Origin: Gordonia amarae NBRC 15530
GTDB lineage: Bacteria; Actinomycetota; Actinomycetes; Mycobacteriales; Mycobacteriaceae
Assembly: GCF_000241345.1 (NCBI RefSeq)
Contig: NZ_BAED01000063.1
Coordinates: 115,745 to 179,744 of the forward strand
Direction of reading: 5' to 3'
DNA length: 64,000 bases
The notes below the pieces were generated by a model. That model did no database searches and had not been told where the DNA came from. It saw only the letters and a list, made by a program, of their open reading frames with translations. Of this stretch, positions 8,446 through 16,250 are shown piece by piece (the stretch's first letter is position 1; each line of letters begins with the position of its first letter). The position numbers were made by a program, and so were the translations under genes.

Positions 8446-10845
8446 TCATCGTGCCGCATCCACGAAGGTCCAGTCGCGGATCTCCGGTAGGTCGTCGAAG
8501 TATGTGCGGATGTGCTCGCGGTGCCGTTCGAGCTGGTTACGGCAGTAATCGGCCACGGCATCAACACCGTCGAGCGGTGCGGGCGCATACCGTAGTACCT
8601 CGGTCACCAGGTGATAGCGGCTCATCCCGTTGAGGACGACCATGTCGAATGGTGTTGTGGTGGTGCCCTGTTCGGTGTACCCGCGGACGTGGAAGCGATC
8701 GGGCCGAGGACGTCCGTGTACAAGCTGATGCACCGCCCGCGGGTAACCGTGAAAGGCGAAGACCACGTCACGGTCAGCGGTGAACAACTCCGCGAAACGG
8801 CCGTCGGAGAGCCCATGCGGATGAGTGTCGGGCGGCAACAGCGCCATCAGGTCCAGGACATTGACCACACGGAAGCGCAACTGCGGAAGACGATCCCGCA
8901 GGATCTCCGCGGCGGCGACGACCTCCTGGGCCGGGATATCCCCGGCGGCGGCAAGCACCACATCCGGCTCTCGATCGGGTGTCTGGTTGCCGGCCCACGG
9001 CCACGTCGACGCGCCCGCGGCGACCTGTTCGCGGGCCTGATCCTCCGACATGTACTGCAGGTGCGGCTGCTTGTCGGCGATCACCACATTGACGTGGTCG
9101 CGGCTGCGTAAACACTGGTCGGCGACGGTCAGCAACGAGTTGGCGTCTGGCGGTAGCCATACCCTGACCACGCCGGGTGCCAGCGGCAGCACCGCATCGA
9201 GGACGCCCGGGCCCTGGTGCGAGAAGCCGTTGTGGTCGTTGCGCCAGCACGTCGACGTCAACAGCACGTTCATCGACGCCACCGGCGCGCGCCAGGCCAG
9301 GTTTTGCGCGTGCTGGAGCCACTTGACGTGCTGCACCAGCATCGACACGCTGATCATCGCGAAGGCCTCATAGCTGGCAAAAATGCCGTGCCGCCCGGAC
9401 AGCAGGTATCCCTCAAGCCATCCCTGACAGAGATGCTCGCTGAGTACCTCCATCACCCGCCCGCTCGGCGACAGGTTGTCGTCGGCATCGTGGATCGGGA
9501 GCTGCCAGCACCGTCCGGTGGTCTCGAAGACCGCGTCGAGTTTGTTACTGGCGGTTTCGTCCGGGCAGAAGAGCCGGAATCGTCCGCCGGAGTCCGGTGT
9601 GCGGTCGAGCGCGTAAAGGTCGCGCAGATACTCCCCGAGCGCCTGAGTACTCGACAGACACCGGCGCCCGGGATCGGGCACATCGACCGTGTAGTCGGCG
9701 AGCGGTGGAAGTGGCAATGGCCGCAGGAGTTTTCCGCCGTTGGCGTGCTCGCCGGCACCCATCCGCAACTCCGGTCGCGGGGCCAGGGCTGTGATGTCGG
9801 GATGCACAGCGCCGCCGTCGTCGAAGATGCGCGATGCCTGATATCCGCGCAGCCATTCCTCGAGCTGCCGGCGATGGTCCGGGTTCTCCCGCACCTCCGG
9901 CAGCGGAACCTGATGGGCACGGTGGGTGCCCTCCACCGGAACGCCGTCAACGTAGGCGGGGCCGGTCCATCCCTTGGGGGTGCGCAGGACGATCGCGGGC
10001 CAGTCACGCACAGGCTGATCGGTGTTCTGGTTCTTCCGGATCTTTGTGTACGACACGTCGATCGCCGATTTGAGTGCGGTGAACACCGTCGGCGGGTCGT
10101 CCCCCTCGACGAACACGGGATCCCAGCCCTGCGCGCCGAGGAAGTCGGCGATCGCGGTGTCGGAACTACGTCCCATGACGGTGGGTGCGGAGATCTTCGC
10201 GTCGTTCAGATGCAGGATCGGCAGCACCGCGCCGTCGCGGCCGGCGTTGAGGAATGCCGGGAGGCGCCACGATGCGGCGAGTGGACCGGTCTCGGCCTCC
10301 CCGTCCCCGATCACACAGGCCACGATGAGATCCGGGTTGTCGAATGCGGCGCCGGCGGCATGGATCAGGGAATAGCCGAGTTCGCCGCCTTCGTGAATGC
10401 TGCCGGGCGTCTCGACACTGACGTGGCTGGGAATCCCACCGGGAGTGGAGAACCGGCGACACAGTGCGGTGATTCCCGCCGCGTCCTGCCCCACCTGCGG
10501 GTAGATCTCCGAATAGGTCCCTTCCAGAAAGACATTCGCGACAATGGACGGTCCGCCGTGACCGGGTCCGGTGACGAACATCCACGATGATTCCGTCTCG
10601 CGGATCACCCTGTTGAGCACCGCATAGATCGCCGACAGGCCCGGTCCGGTACCCCAGTGCCCCAGCAGACGCGGCTTGATGTCGTCAGCTGCCAGCGGAC
10701 GTTCGAGGTGCGCATTGTCCTGCAGGTAGATCTGTGCGGCGGTGAGATAGTTCGCCGCTGCCCACCAGCGCAGGTCGGCAGCGAGTTCGTCGGCACTGTA
10801 GCGGGGACGGTCGGCTTCGCATCGGAAATTGTCATGTCGCATCAT
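8446..10845 (-). CDS. xfp: Phosphoketolase (xylulose-5-P/fructose-6-P)
   Basis: A 799-aa TPP enzyme cleaving xylulose 5-phosphate (and often fructose 6-phosphate) with phosphate to acetyl phosphate plus an aldose phosphate. Visible family motifs: LLGHWGTGPGLS near residue 60, VTGPGHGGPS near 91, ETPGSIHEGGELGYSL near 145, the TPP-binding GDGEAETGPLAASWR near 180 and HQGPGVLDAV later. Full family length. No ackA or pta is adjacent. The ATG is only 7 nt downstream of a perfect sigma-F-type -10 box, so translation is probably leaderless. It heads an operon with the VOC and LLM genes. Confidence 0.95.
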   Translation of the reverse strand: MMRHDNFRCEADRPRYSADELAADLRWWAAANYLTAAQIYLQDNAHLERPLAADDIKPRLLGHWGTGPGLSAIYAVLNRVIRETESSWMFVTGPGHGGPSIVANVFLEGTYSEIYPQVGQDAAGITALCRRFSTPGGIPSHVSVETPGSIHEGGELGYSLIHAAGAAFDNPDLIVACVIGDGEAETGPLAASWRLPAFLNAGRDGAVLPILHLNDAKISAPTVMGRSSDTAIADFLGAQGWDPVFVEGDDPPTVFTALKSAIDVSYTKIRKNQNTDQPVRDWPAIVLRTPKGWTGPAYVDGVPVEGTHRAHQVPLPEVRENPDHRRQLEEWLRGYQASRIFDDGGAVHPDITALAPRPELRMGAGEHANGGKLLRPLPLPPLADYTVDVPDPGRRCLSSTQALGEYLRDLYALDRTPDSGGRFRLFCPDETASNKLDAVFETTGRCWQLPIHDADDNLSPSGRVMEVLSEHLCQGWLEGYLLSGRHGIFASYEAFAMISVSMLVQHVKWLQHAQNLAWRAPVASMNVLLTSTCWRNDHNGFSHQGPGVLDAVLPLAPGVVRVWLPPDANSLLTVADQCLRSRDHVNVVIADKQPHLQYMSEDQAREQVAAGASTWPWAGNQTPDREPDVVLAAAGDIPAQEVVAAAEILRDRLPQLRFRVVNVLDLMALLPPDTHPHGLSDGRFAELFTADRDVVFAFHGYPRAVHQLVHGRPRPDRFHVRGYTEQGTTTTPFDMVVLNGMSRYHLVTEVLRYAPAPLDGVDAVADYCRNQLERHREHIRTYFDDLPEIRDWTFVDAAR

Positions 10846-10852
10846 GAGGGAT

Positions 10853-10877
10853 TACCCAACGCGACGATCACCAAACC
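10853..10877 (-). promoter_or_regulatory. Sigma-F-type promoter of xfp
   Basis: On the minus strand it reads GGTTT, 15 bp, GGGTA. This is exactly the consensus described for mycobacterial SigF promoters. The -10 box lies 7 nt from the xfp ATG. A SigF-like gene sits 1.5 kb away, which makes the assignment persuasive. Confidence 0.75.
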
Positions 10878-10894
10878 GCTGATCACCAAACCGC
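10866..10894. repeat. 15-bp direct repeat carrying the xfp -35 box
   Basis: The 14-mer GATCACCAAACCGC occurs twice, 15 bp apart, with a third partial copy (GATCACC) just beyond. On the minus strand each copy contains GGTTT, so the duplication also doubles the -35 element of the xfp promoter. Only the proximal copy has the right spacing to a -10 box. Confidence 0.7.
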
Positions 10895-10930
10895 CGGCCG
10901 ATCACCGGGTCTCGCACGGGTCGACCCGAT

Positions 10931-10956
10931 GTTTGACTCCCGCGAAGCCTGGGCAC
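10931..10956 (+). promoter_or_regulatory. Candidate sigma-F-type promoter of csbD
   Basis: GTTT, 16 bp, GGGCAC. It differs from the SigF consensus only in the -10 box (GGGCA for GGGTA). It would start a transcript about 70 nt before the CsbD GTG. CsbD proteins are classic members of general-stress regulons, which supports the reading. Confidence 0.45.
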
Positions 10957-11031
10957 CCGACACACAGATGGCAACAACGCCATCTCCTTGCGAACAGCCG
11001 TCACACCAACGAGCCCAGAGGAGGCATCACT

Positions 11032-11280
11032 GTGACATCCGAGAAGAACCCGGCAGCCGAAGGAATCAAGGGAGCCGTCGAAGAAGCGAAGGGCCGCATC
11101 AAGCAGGCCGTCGGCGCTCTGACCGGCAACGACGATCTCGCCGCGGAAGGCGGCGCCCAGGAGGACAAGGGCGAGGCAACGCAGAATGCGGCCAAGCGTG
11201 AGGCCGAAGCCGAATCCGCGCGTCACGCCGCGGATGTCTCGCACGCCAGGGAACAGATGCACCAGGAAGACCGACAGTAG
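11032..11280 (+). CDS. CsbD-family general stress protein
   Basis: An 82-aa, highly charged protein with the CsbD core: EGIKGAVEEAKGRIKQAVGALTGNDDLAAEG, then a run of charged helix ending in HQEDRQ. CsbD proteins are abundant sigma-B/sigma-F-dependent stress proteins of unknown biochemical role, probably small helical bundles. The start is a GTG with an excellent AGGAGG 7 nt upstream. The same-strand frame running further upstream has no such site. It precedes a Cys-rich protein and ChaB in the same direction. Confidence 0.88.
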   Translation: MTSEKNPAAEGIKGAVEEAKGRIKQAVGALTGNDDLAAEGGAQEDKGEATQNAAKREAEAESARHAADVSHAREQMHQEDRQ

Positions 11281-11416
11281 TCCGGGGATCCCGGGCGTGG
11301 TTCGGTCCTGCCGCACCCAGGCCGGCAGACCGAATCACCCTCCCGGACAACCCCTCCCCGACAACGGGGCGAGATCCCCCGACCCGGGGGACCCGACAAT
11401 CTATAAGGAGACGATC

Positions 11417-11722
11417 ATGGCCGTATGCGATATATGCGGAAATGACTACGACCGAGCGATGACGATCACCATCGACGGAACCGATACGCGTGGCGTCTTC
11501 GACAGTTTCGAATGCGCCATTCACGCGCTGGCGCCGTCATGCACGCACTGCGGCTGCCGGGTGATCGGCCATGGCGTCGAGGTCGACGGCGCGATCTTCT
11601 GTTGCGCTCACTGCGCGCAACATGTAGGTGCGCAAGGAGTTTCCGACCACAGCGACAACGACCCCGGCCAGGCGGATCGACCGGAATCGGTAGGTTCGCA
11701 ACCAGGCAAGGCGTTCTCGTGA
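11417..11722 (+). CDS. Small Cys/His-rich metallothionein-like protein
   Basis: A 101-aa protein with nine Cys and several His in its first ~75 residues: CDICG at 4-8, FECAIH near 35, SCTHCGC near 45 and FCCAHCAQH near 65. The second half (a GCR...DGAIFCCAHCA pattern) recalls cyanobacterial SmtA-type metallothioneins, while the first CxxC could form a zinc ribbon. Likely role: zinc or copper binding or buffering; redox sensing is the alternative. The last 30 residues are polar and disordered. AAGGAG lies 7 nt before the ATG. It lies between CsbD and ChaB, within the stress module. Confidence 0.65.
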   Translation: MAVCDICGNDYDRAMTITIDGTDTRGVFDSFECAIHALAPSCTHCGCRVIGHGVEVDGAIFCCAHCAQHVGAQGVSDHSDNDPGQADRPESVGSQPGKAFS

Positions 11723-11776
11723 CAGGGCACAACAGCGGCGGCGCCCTGCACGACGAACCGGAGAACGGAGCTCATC

Positions 11777-12199
11777 ATGCCGAAGACGGACAAGAACGAC
11801 AACCCGATCCGCTCGGAGCTGCCGAGTACCATCGCGCGGTCCGATAAGAAGGCCCAGCGCACCTTTGCCGAGGCACACGATTCCGCGCTGGAGGAGTACG
11901 AATCCGAGGAACGCGCGCACCGGGTCGCCTATGCGGCGCTGAAACATTCGTATGAGAAGGTCGGCGATCACTGGGAGGCCAAGGAGCACCGGGGACCGTC
12001 CGACAGCCGTGCGCGCAGCGGCGGGCCGAACCCCGGCGGCACCAGCGCCGAAGGTGTTGATGCCAACGCGACCAAGGACCATCTGCTCGATGTCGCCCGC
12101 AGGCTCGACATCCACGGTCGATCGCGCATGAACAAGGATGAACTCATCCACGCGATCGAGAAGGCCAATCGTTCCGCCACCGAACAGAGCCGAAAGTAG
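11777..12199 (+). CDS. ChaB-family protein with Rho-N-like C-terminus
   Basis: A 140-aa protein. Residues ~12-70 match the ChaB domain (LPSTIARSDKKAQRTFAEAHDSALEEY...RVAYAALKHSYEKVGDHWEAK). The last ~40 residues (TKDHLLDVARRLDIHGRSRMNKDELIHAIEKA) form a SAP/Rho-N helix pair often seen binding nucleic acid. ChaB-type proteins accompany cation transport or stress loci, but in actinobacteria they are usually stress-regulon orphans. It ends 21 nt before a strong hairpin shared with the convergent sigF-like gene. Confidence 0.82.
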   Translation: MPKTDKNDNPIRSELPSTIARSDKKAQRTFAEAHDSALEEYESEERAHRVAYAALKHSYEKVGDHWEAKEHRGPSDSRARSGGPNPGGTSAEGVDANATKDHLLDVARRLDIHGRSRMNKDELIHAIEKANRSATEQSRK

Positions 12200-12220
12200 C
12201 TCCGGGGCCGCAACATAGGC

Positions 12221-12254
12221 AGGTGGGTCGCCTCCGTTCGGCGGCGACCCACCT
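12221..12254. terminator. Bidirectional hairpin terminator, chaB / sigF
   Basis: A perfect 12-bp stem (AGGTGGGTCGCC with its complement) and a 10-nt loop lie between two convergent genes. There is no long T-run, as is usual in high-GC actinobacteria. Confidence 0.75.
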
Positions 12255-12297
12255 TCCTACAACTCATCTGCCTACAACCCTATCTGCGGCCTACGAT

Positions 12298-13140
12298 TTA
12301 TCCAACGGGCACAACCGCTTTCCGTAGCGCGGCCAACGACCTTGACAGCAGCCGGGACACATGCATCTGCGACAGGCCGACCTCCCGTGCGATCTCGCTT
12401 TGTGACATCTCGTGGAAGAACCGCAAGGTCAGGATCTGCCGCTCCCGCTCGGGCAACTCGTCGAGCGCGGGACGCACCGTCACCAGGTCGTCGATCTCGG
12501 CGATTCTGCCGTCACGCTCACCCAATGTCTCACCCAGGGAACGGTTCTCGTCATCTCGCTCAGCGTCGATCGAGTCCGTTCGGTACGCAGACCTCGCGAC
12601 GAGCCCTTCGATCACCTCGCTCACCGGAGTGCCGAGTTCGTCGGCGAGTTCACTCGGCCGCGGAGAGCGGCCCAGGCGCTGAGTCAGTTCGTCGACCGCT
12701 TTGCCGATGTGCAGCGATGTCTCTTTGACCCGCCGGGGAACACGCATCGTCCATGCCGTGTCACGAAAGTACCGGCGCACCTCGCCCATCACCGTGGGCA
12801 CCGCGAGCGAGAGGAAGTCCGTGCCCCGTTCGGGATCGAACCTGTCGACGGAGTGGACAACCCCGATACGCGCCACCTGCACCAGGTCGTCGAACGGTTC
12901 TCCGCGATCGGAGAATCGGCGGGCCACGTGATCGGCCAGGGGCAGGCAACGCTCGATGGCCCGGGACCTCAGTTCGGAGCGGTGGTGTGGATCACGCTGC
13001 TGCCTCATGGCCTTGATGGTCCGGGCGACTTCGCCGTAGTCGTCACGATCGCCCGCTTCGGTTTCGCCCACCACGTCGGTTTCGGTGGATGGGTGGTCGG
13101 TGTCGCTGCCGAAATTCTGTTGTTTCACTGTAGGTAACAC
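12298..13140 (-). CDS. sigF: SigF/SigB-family alternative sigma factor
   Basis: A 280-aa group-3 sigma-70 factor. Region 2 is visible as CLPLADHVARRFSDRGEPFDDLVQVARIGVV and FLSLAVPTVMGEVRRYFRDTAW; region 3 as LHIGKAVDELTQRLGRSPRPSELA; region 4.2 helix-turn-helix as MSQSEIAREVGLSQMHVSRLLSRSLAALR. It directs RNA polymerase to general-stress genes, recognising GTTT/GGGTA-like promoters, one of which precedes xfp nearby. The first ~35 residues are a variable acidic leader. The GTG start follows GGGAAGGG. The anti-sigma kinase gene lies upstream on the same strand. Confidence 0.88.
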   Translation of the reverse strand: MLPTVKQQNFGSDTDHPSTETDVVGETEAGDRDDYGEVARTIKAMRQQRDPHHRSELRSRAIERCLPLADHVARRFSDRGEPFDDLVQVARIGVVHSVDRFDPERGTDFLSLAVPTVMGEVRRYFRDTAWTMRVPRRVKETSLHIGKAVDELTQRLGRSPRPSELADELGTPVSEVIEGLVARSAYRTDSIDAERDDENRSLGETLGERDGRIAEIDDLVTVRPALDELPERERQILTLRFFHEMSQSEIAREVGLSQMHVSRLLSRSLAALRKAVVPVG

Positions 13141-13490
13141 AACTAGCCCTTCCCTGCGTCGACGGACTGTCCGGACCTGCGATCGGAAGAATGATCGAAC
13201 TGGTCGTACTCGTTCACCTCTGCCGGGTGAACTTGCCGGGGAACTGCCTTAGGGCAACTGCCACGGCTCAATCCAACTGCCGCAATGGAATCAAGACTGT
13301 GTCGGCGTAGTGGACACTGGGCCACTGCGGAGCGTGCAGGCCGACCAGGACGCAAGTCCTCATGTACTGCGCGCCCCGATCCGGATCGGATGTCCCGCAA
13401 GCGCTTTGCTCGACGTGGAGGATGTCCGTCAGGGCCGCAGAGTATCAATTGTACACGAGACCGCGCCGTCGTCGGGTTCTGCGACGAGGC
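13141..13490. other. Intergenic region between rsbW-like gene and sigF
   Basis: About 350 bp without a credible gene. In M. tuberculosis the equivalent usfX and sigF genes overlap, so this gap is unusual. The sequence is of average GC, has no strong hairpin, and its short frames lack ribosome sites. It could hold a separate sigF promoter; TTGTACAC/TATCAAT-like AT-rich letters near 13445-13460 are the only promoter-like patch. Confidence 0.45.
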
Positions 13491-13886
13491 TCAGCAACAT
13501 GACCGGCGTTTGACGAAACCCACCATCACCCGGCGCACGGACCCGTCCATGACGTAGTCCACAGCTCGGCCGTCGGTCATCGATACCACCATCTGCCAGC
13601 CGAAATCCTCGGTATTGATGTCGATTTCATCGCCGACCCGGCACATGACCTGACCAGCCACACCCTCCTCGTATGCTGTCAGCGCCAACGTCAGTCTTAC
13701 CGCGGGCTCTGCCACGGCCATCACGCGCGCACAGATCTCGTCGATGACCAGATCCACGTCGGCGATATCGTCGAGCATCCAGTCCTCGAGCAACAGGGCC
13801 CGGTGCGCGACCTCCCGCACGATCGGAACCTGTCTTTGACATGCCGGAACGGTTATCTCTACCGAGTTGTCAATCACAACCGCCAT
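13491..13886 (-). CDS. Anti-sigma factor, RsbW/UsfX-type ATPase
   Basis: About 131 aa with a GHKL-type fold as in RsbW/SpoIIAB anti-sigma kinases. An N-terminal part (DNSVEITVPACQRQVPIVREVAHRALL) leads into the N-box helix DIADVDLVIDEICARVMAVAEP, where family members read E-x-x-x-N; here the Asn is replaced (DEICARV), so ATP binding or kinase activity may be weakened. It should bind and inhibit the SigF-like factor encoded downstream, as UsfX does. Start chosen at the ATG with AAAGGATC upstream. There is no adjacent anti-anti-sigma gene. Confidence 0.75.
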   Translation of the reverse strand: MAVVIDNSVEITVPACQRQVPIVREVAHRALLLEDWMLDDIADVDLVIDEICARVMAVAEPAVRLTLALTAYEEGVAGQVMCRVGDEIDINTEDFGWQMVVSMTDGRAVDYVMDGSVRRVMVGFVKRRSCC

Positions 13887-14271
13887 TGGTCGATCCTTTA
13901 CCACCCGTCGTCTCATCCTTCGCGGAGACGACCCTACTTACATCCTTCGACTGCCACCGGCGAGCGTCCGTCACCCAGTACACCCGACCATCCTCACCAG
14001 CCGACAACACCGCGCCACCCCAGTTATTGCCCGGAACGGCCCGGACAAAACAGCACGGGCACCCCGTGCACTCGCACCCCCGCGAGGGCTGTGGTGTTTG
14101 ACGTTCGGGGAAATCGGGAACACCGGGTAGGAACGCACTGAGCAGCAGCCCACCAGGGCAGAATGAAGGGTGGTGTTCCTTGTGAACGCAACACATGACG
14201 ACCGGCGATCGGCATCGGACCAGCACAGCACCCGAGGCGCCTCGAGGGCACACAGGATCACGGGGATCGGC
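13887..14271. other. Intergenic region with two candidate sigma-F-type promoters
   Basis: It lies between the anti-sigma gene (leftward) and a small membrane protein gene (rightward). Leftward at 14027-14051: GTTT, 15 bp, GGGCAA, about 140 bp before the anti-sigma ATG. Rightward at 14096-14121: GTTT, 16 bp, GGGAAC. Both deviate from consensus in the -10 box and could be chance. The short frames across it look non-coding. Confidence 0.4.
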
Positions 14272-14544
14272 ATGGCCGGCTACCTCGTCCTGCTGGTGGC
14301 CGTCGTGTTGATCGTCGGCGCCATCGGGACGGCCGCGGGCGACGGGGCCGGTGTCGCGTGGTGGATACTCGGCGCCGTGGTCGCAGCGGCAGTCGGGATC
14401 GCGTTGCTGATCTCGGGCCGCTCCCTGGCCACCCGGTCGCCGGGCGGTGACAGCCGGATCCAGCAGGATCCTCTGCAACCGGAGGTCACGGCCGAGGAGG
14501 AACAGCACTACATCGACGACTACCGGGACGGCCCCTTGCACTGA
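14272..14544 (+). CDS. Small two-helix membrane protein, unknown function
   Basis: About 90 aa. Two hydrophobic segments, AGYLVLLVAVVLIVGAIGTAAG (residues 2-23) and AWWILGAVVAAAVGIALLISG (~29-49), are followed by a polar tail ending EEQHYIDDYRDGPLH. No family recognised. I start at the ATG directly before the first helix because codon third positions become strongly GC there. Longer starts at GTG codons 90-102 nt upstream would add a weakly coding, low-complexity leader. Position beside the sigma-F-type genes suggests a stress role; this is inference only. Confidence 0.6.
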   Translation: MAGYLVLLVAVVLIVGAIGTAAGDGAGVAWWILGAVVAAAVGIALLISGRSLATRSPGGDSRIQQDPLQPEVTAEEEQHYIDDYRDGPLH

Positions 14545-14639
14545 CCTTCCGGTGCATTGCGGCGTGGGCAAAGTCCGGCACGACGGTCCCGCTGAACGGG
14601 ACACGGCTCGTCGACTTACCGGGAACGTTCGCCAAAGCG

Positions 14640-14671
14640 GCACCTTAGCCCCGTCGACGGGGCTAAGGTGC
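14640..14671. promoter_or_regulatory. 32-bp perfect palindrome before the LVIVD gene
   Basis: GCACCTTAGCCCCGTC is followed immediately by its exact complement, with no spacer, ending 7 bp before the ATG. It may be an operator for a dimeric regulator, since a TAAGGT resembling a -10 box lies inside its right arm. As RNA it could be a terminator for the upstream membrane-protein gene. Confidence 0.65.
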
Positions 14672-14703
14672 GCGACAAATGAACAGCACACGGAGTTTGT
14701 CGC
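14672..14703 (+). promoter_or_regulatory. Start-codon hairpin of the LVIVD gene
   Basis: GCGACAAA and TTTGTCGC form an 8-bp stem with a 16-nt loop. The A of the start ATG is the last base of the left arm. No Shine-Dalgarno sequence precedes the ATG, so the structure could limit initiation or mark a leaderless mRNA. Confidence 0.5.
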
Positions 14704-16250
14704 AACATGCGCGGCGGCGGATCGGCGTCGTCATCGCCCTCGCCGCGACCGTCGCCGTCGGGGTGGCTCTGGCCGCTCCGGCGAACGCCGGCAATCACTA
14801 CTTCATGGACTTCGGAAACACCCCGGTAAAGCAGGCCGACTGCGGGCCGGGGTCGTCGCCGGAGACCGGTCTGTCCGGCGACGTACCGTCGGCCGACCGC
14901 AACTCCGGCCGCAGCGAACGCGGCTACAACTGCAACATGACCCTGCTGGGCCAGGCGCGGGGCGCGGGCGGCGGCATCGTGTCGGCCAACTACGACCACT
15001 GCTCGTACACGGGCAGCATGTTCAGCACCGCCATCACCAAGAAGAACACCGGCGTGCAGGTGGTGGACGTCAAAGACCCACGGAAACCGAAGATCGTCGG
15101 CAAGCTCACCGCACCCGGCATGATCGCCGGCACCTGGGAAACCCTCAAGGTCAACAAGAAACGCAAGCTGCTCGCCGGCACCTCGGTGCCGCTGCTGTGG
15201 GGCGGCGGGTTCTTCGCGGTCTACGACATCTCCGACTGCGCCCACCCGAAACTGCTGAACACCGGGCCCGGCACCAAGGTCCCACTCCCGTTCACCTCGC
15301 ATGAGGGCGGTTTCTCGCCCGACGGCAAGACGTACTGGGCGTCGGGATTGTTCCCCGGGCACCTGTCGGCGATCGACATCTCCGATCCCACCAATCCCCG
15401 CGTGATCTGGCAGGGCCTGTACGCCTTCGTCGGGCACGGCTTCGGCATCTCCCCCGACGGCAACCGCATGTATCTGTCCAACATGGCCGGTATCACGGTG
15501 CTCGACATCTCGGCGGTGCAACGGCGCGACCCGCACCCGCAGGTGCCGCACATCGCCGCCTACCACTGGCCCGACGGCCAGCTCAATCAGCACACCATCC
15601 CCGTCTTCTACGACGGCCACGCCTACGCCATCACCATCGACGAGGCCGGTTCGGGCGGGGTGAAGATCTTCGACGTCGAACGCGTCAACAAACCGAAACT
15701 CGCGGCGCAGATCAAACTGGAGATCAACCTGCCCGCCAACCTCGACGCCAACCTGCGTTCGTCGATGGGCGGGTCGATCTTCAGCTACAACGCCCACTAC
15801 TGCAGCGCCGACCGCATCGAGAACCCGACCGCGCTGGCCTGCGGCTGGGAGTCGTCGGGCATCCGCGTGTTCGACATCAAGAACCTCAAGAAGATCAGAG
15901 AGATCGGCTACCTCAACCCGCCGACGTACCGCAGCACCAATCCGTTCGGCCTGCCCAACTCGCCGCACGCCCTCGGCTCGATCATCGGAGTCCCGGCCGT
16001 CGAATTCATGAGCCTGGGCATGCAGACCATCAACGGCAAGGTGCGTCTGCACGAGGCCGTCGGCCCGCGCACCGGGATGATCGCTCTCGGTGACCGTTCG
16101 ACCGACTGGTGCATGTCGCCGCCGGAGTTCCGGGGCAACCAGATCTGGGCGACCTGCTCGGACAACGGTTTCCTGACGATGGAACTGAGCAAGAGCGTGT
16201 ACACGCCACCCGTCGGCCAGGACACCACGCTCGGGAACTCCGCGCCCTGA
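14679..16250 (+). CDS. Secreted LVIVD-repeat beta-propeller protein
   Basis: A 523-aa exported protein. Signal peptide: basic start, hydrophobic IGVVIALAATVAVGVALAAP, and a likely cleavage after ANA near residue 37. The body contains repeated blocks of the LVIVD type, e.g. GVQVVDVKDPRKPKIVGKL, FFAVYDISDCAHPKLL, LSAIDISDPTNPRVIW, ITVLDISAV, VKIFDVERVNKPKLA and IRVFDIKNLKKIREI, which predict a propeller of about seven blades. Eight or so Cys suggest disulfides outside the cell. No enzymatic motif was recognised; binding or scaffold roles are typical. Its stop overlaps the DUF305 start by one base. Confidence 0.82.
   Translation: MNSTRSLSQHARRRIGVVIALAATVAVGVALAAPANAGNHYFMDFGNTPVKQADCGPGSSPETGLSGDVPSADRNSGRSERGYNCNMTLLGQARGAGGGIVSANYDHCSYTGSMFSTAITKKNTGVQVVDVKDPRKPKIVGKLTAPGMIAGTWETLKVNKKRKLLAGTSVPLLWGGGFFAVYDISDCAHPKLLNTGPGTKVPLPFTSHEGGFSPDGKTYWASGLFPGHLSAIDISDPTNPRVIWQGLYAFVGHGFGISPDGNRMYLSNMAGITVLDISAVQRRDPHPQVPHIAAYHWPDGQLNQHTIPVFYDGHAYAITIDEAGSGGVKIFDVERVNKPKLAAQIKLEINLPANLDANLRSSMGGSIFSYNAHYCSADRIENPTALACGWESSGIRVFDIKNLKKIREIGYLNPPTYRSTNPFGLPNSPHALGSIIGVPAVEFMSLGMQTINGKVRLHEAVGPRTGMIALGDRSTDWCMSPPEFRGNQIWATCSDNGFLTMELSKSVYTPPVGQDTTLGNSAP

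Noticed and set aside
13143..13448. Small gene between the anti-sigma gene and sigF
   Set aside because: The minus frame of 101 codons has poor codon bias, no ribosome site and no homology I recognise.
14616..16052. Long open frame opposite the LVIVD gene
   Set aside because: It is a GC-rich antisense shadow: the protein is Arg/Gly/Asp-rich without a family, while the plus strand has a signal peptide and LVIVD repeats.
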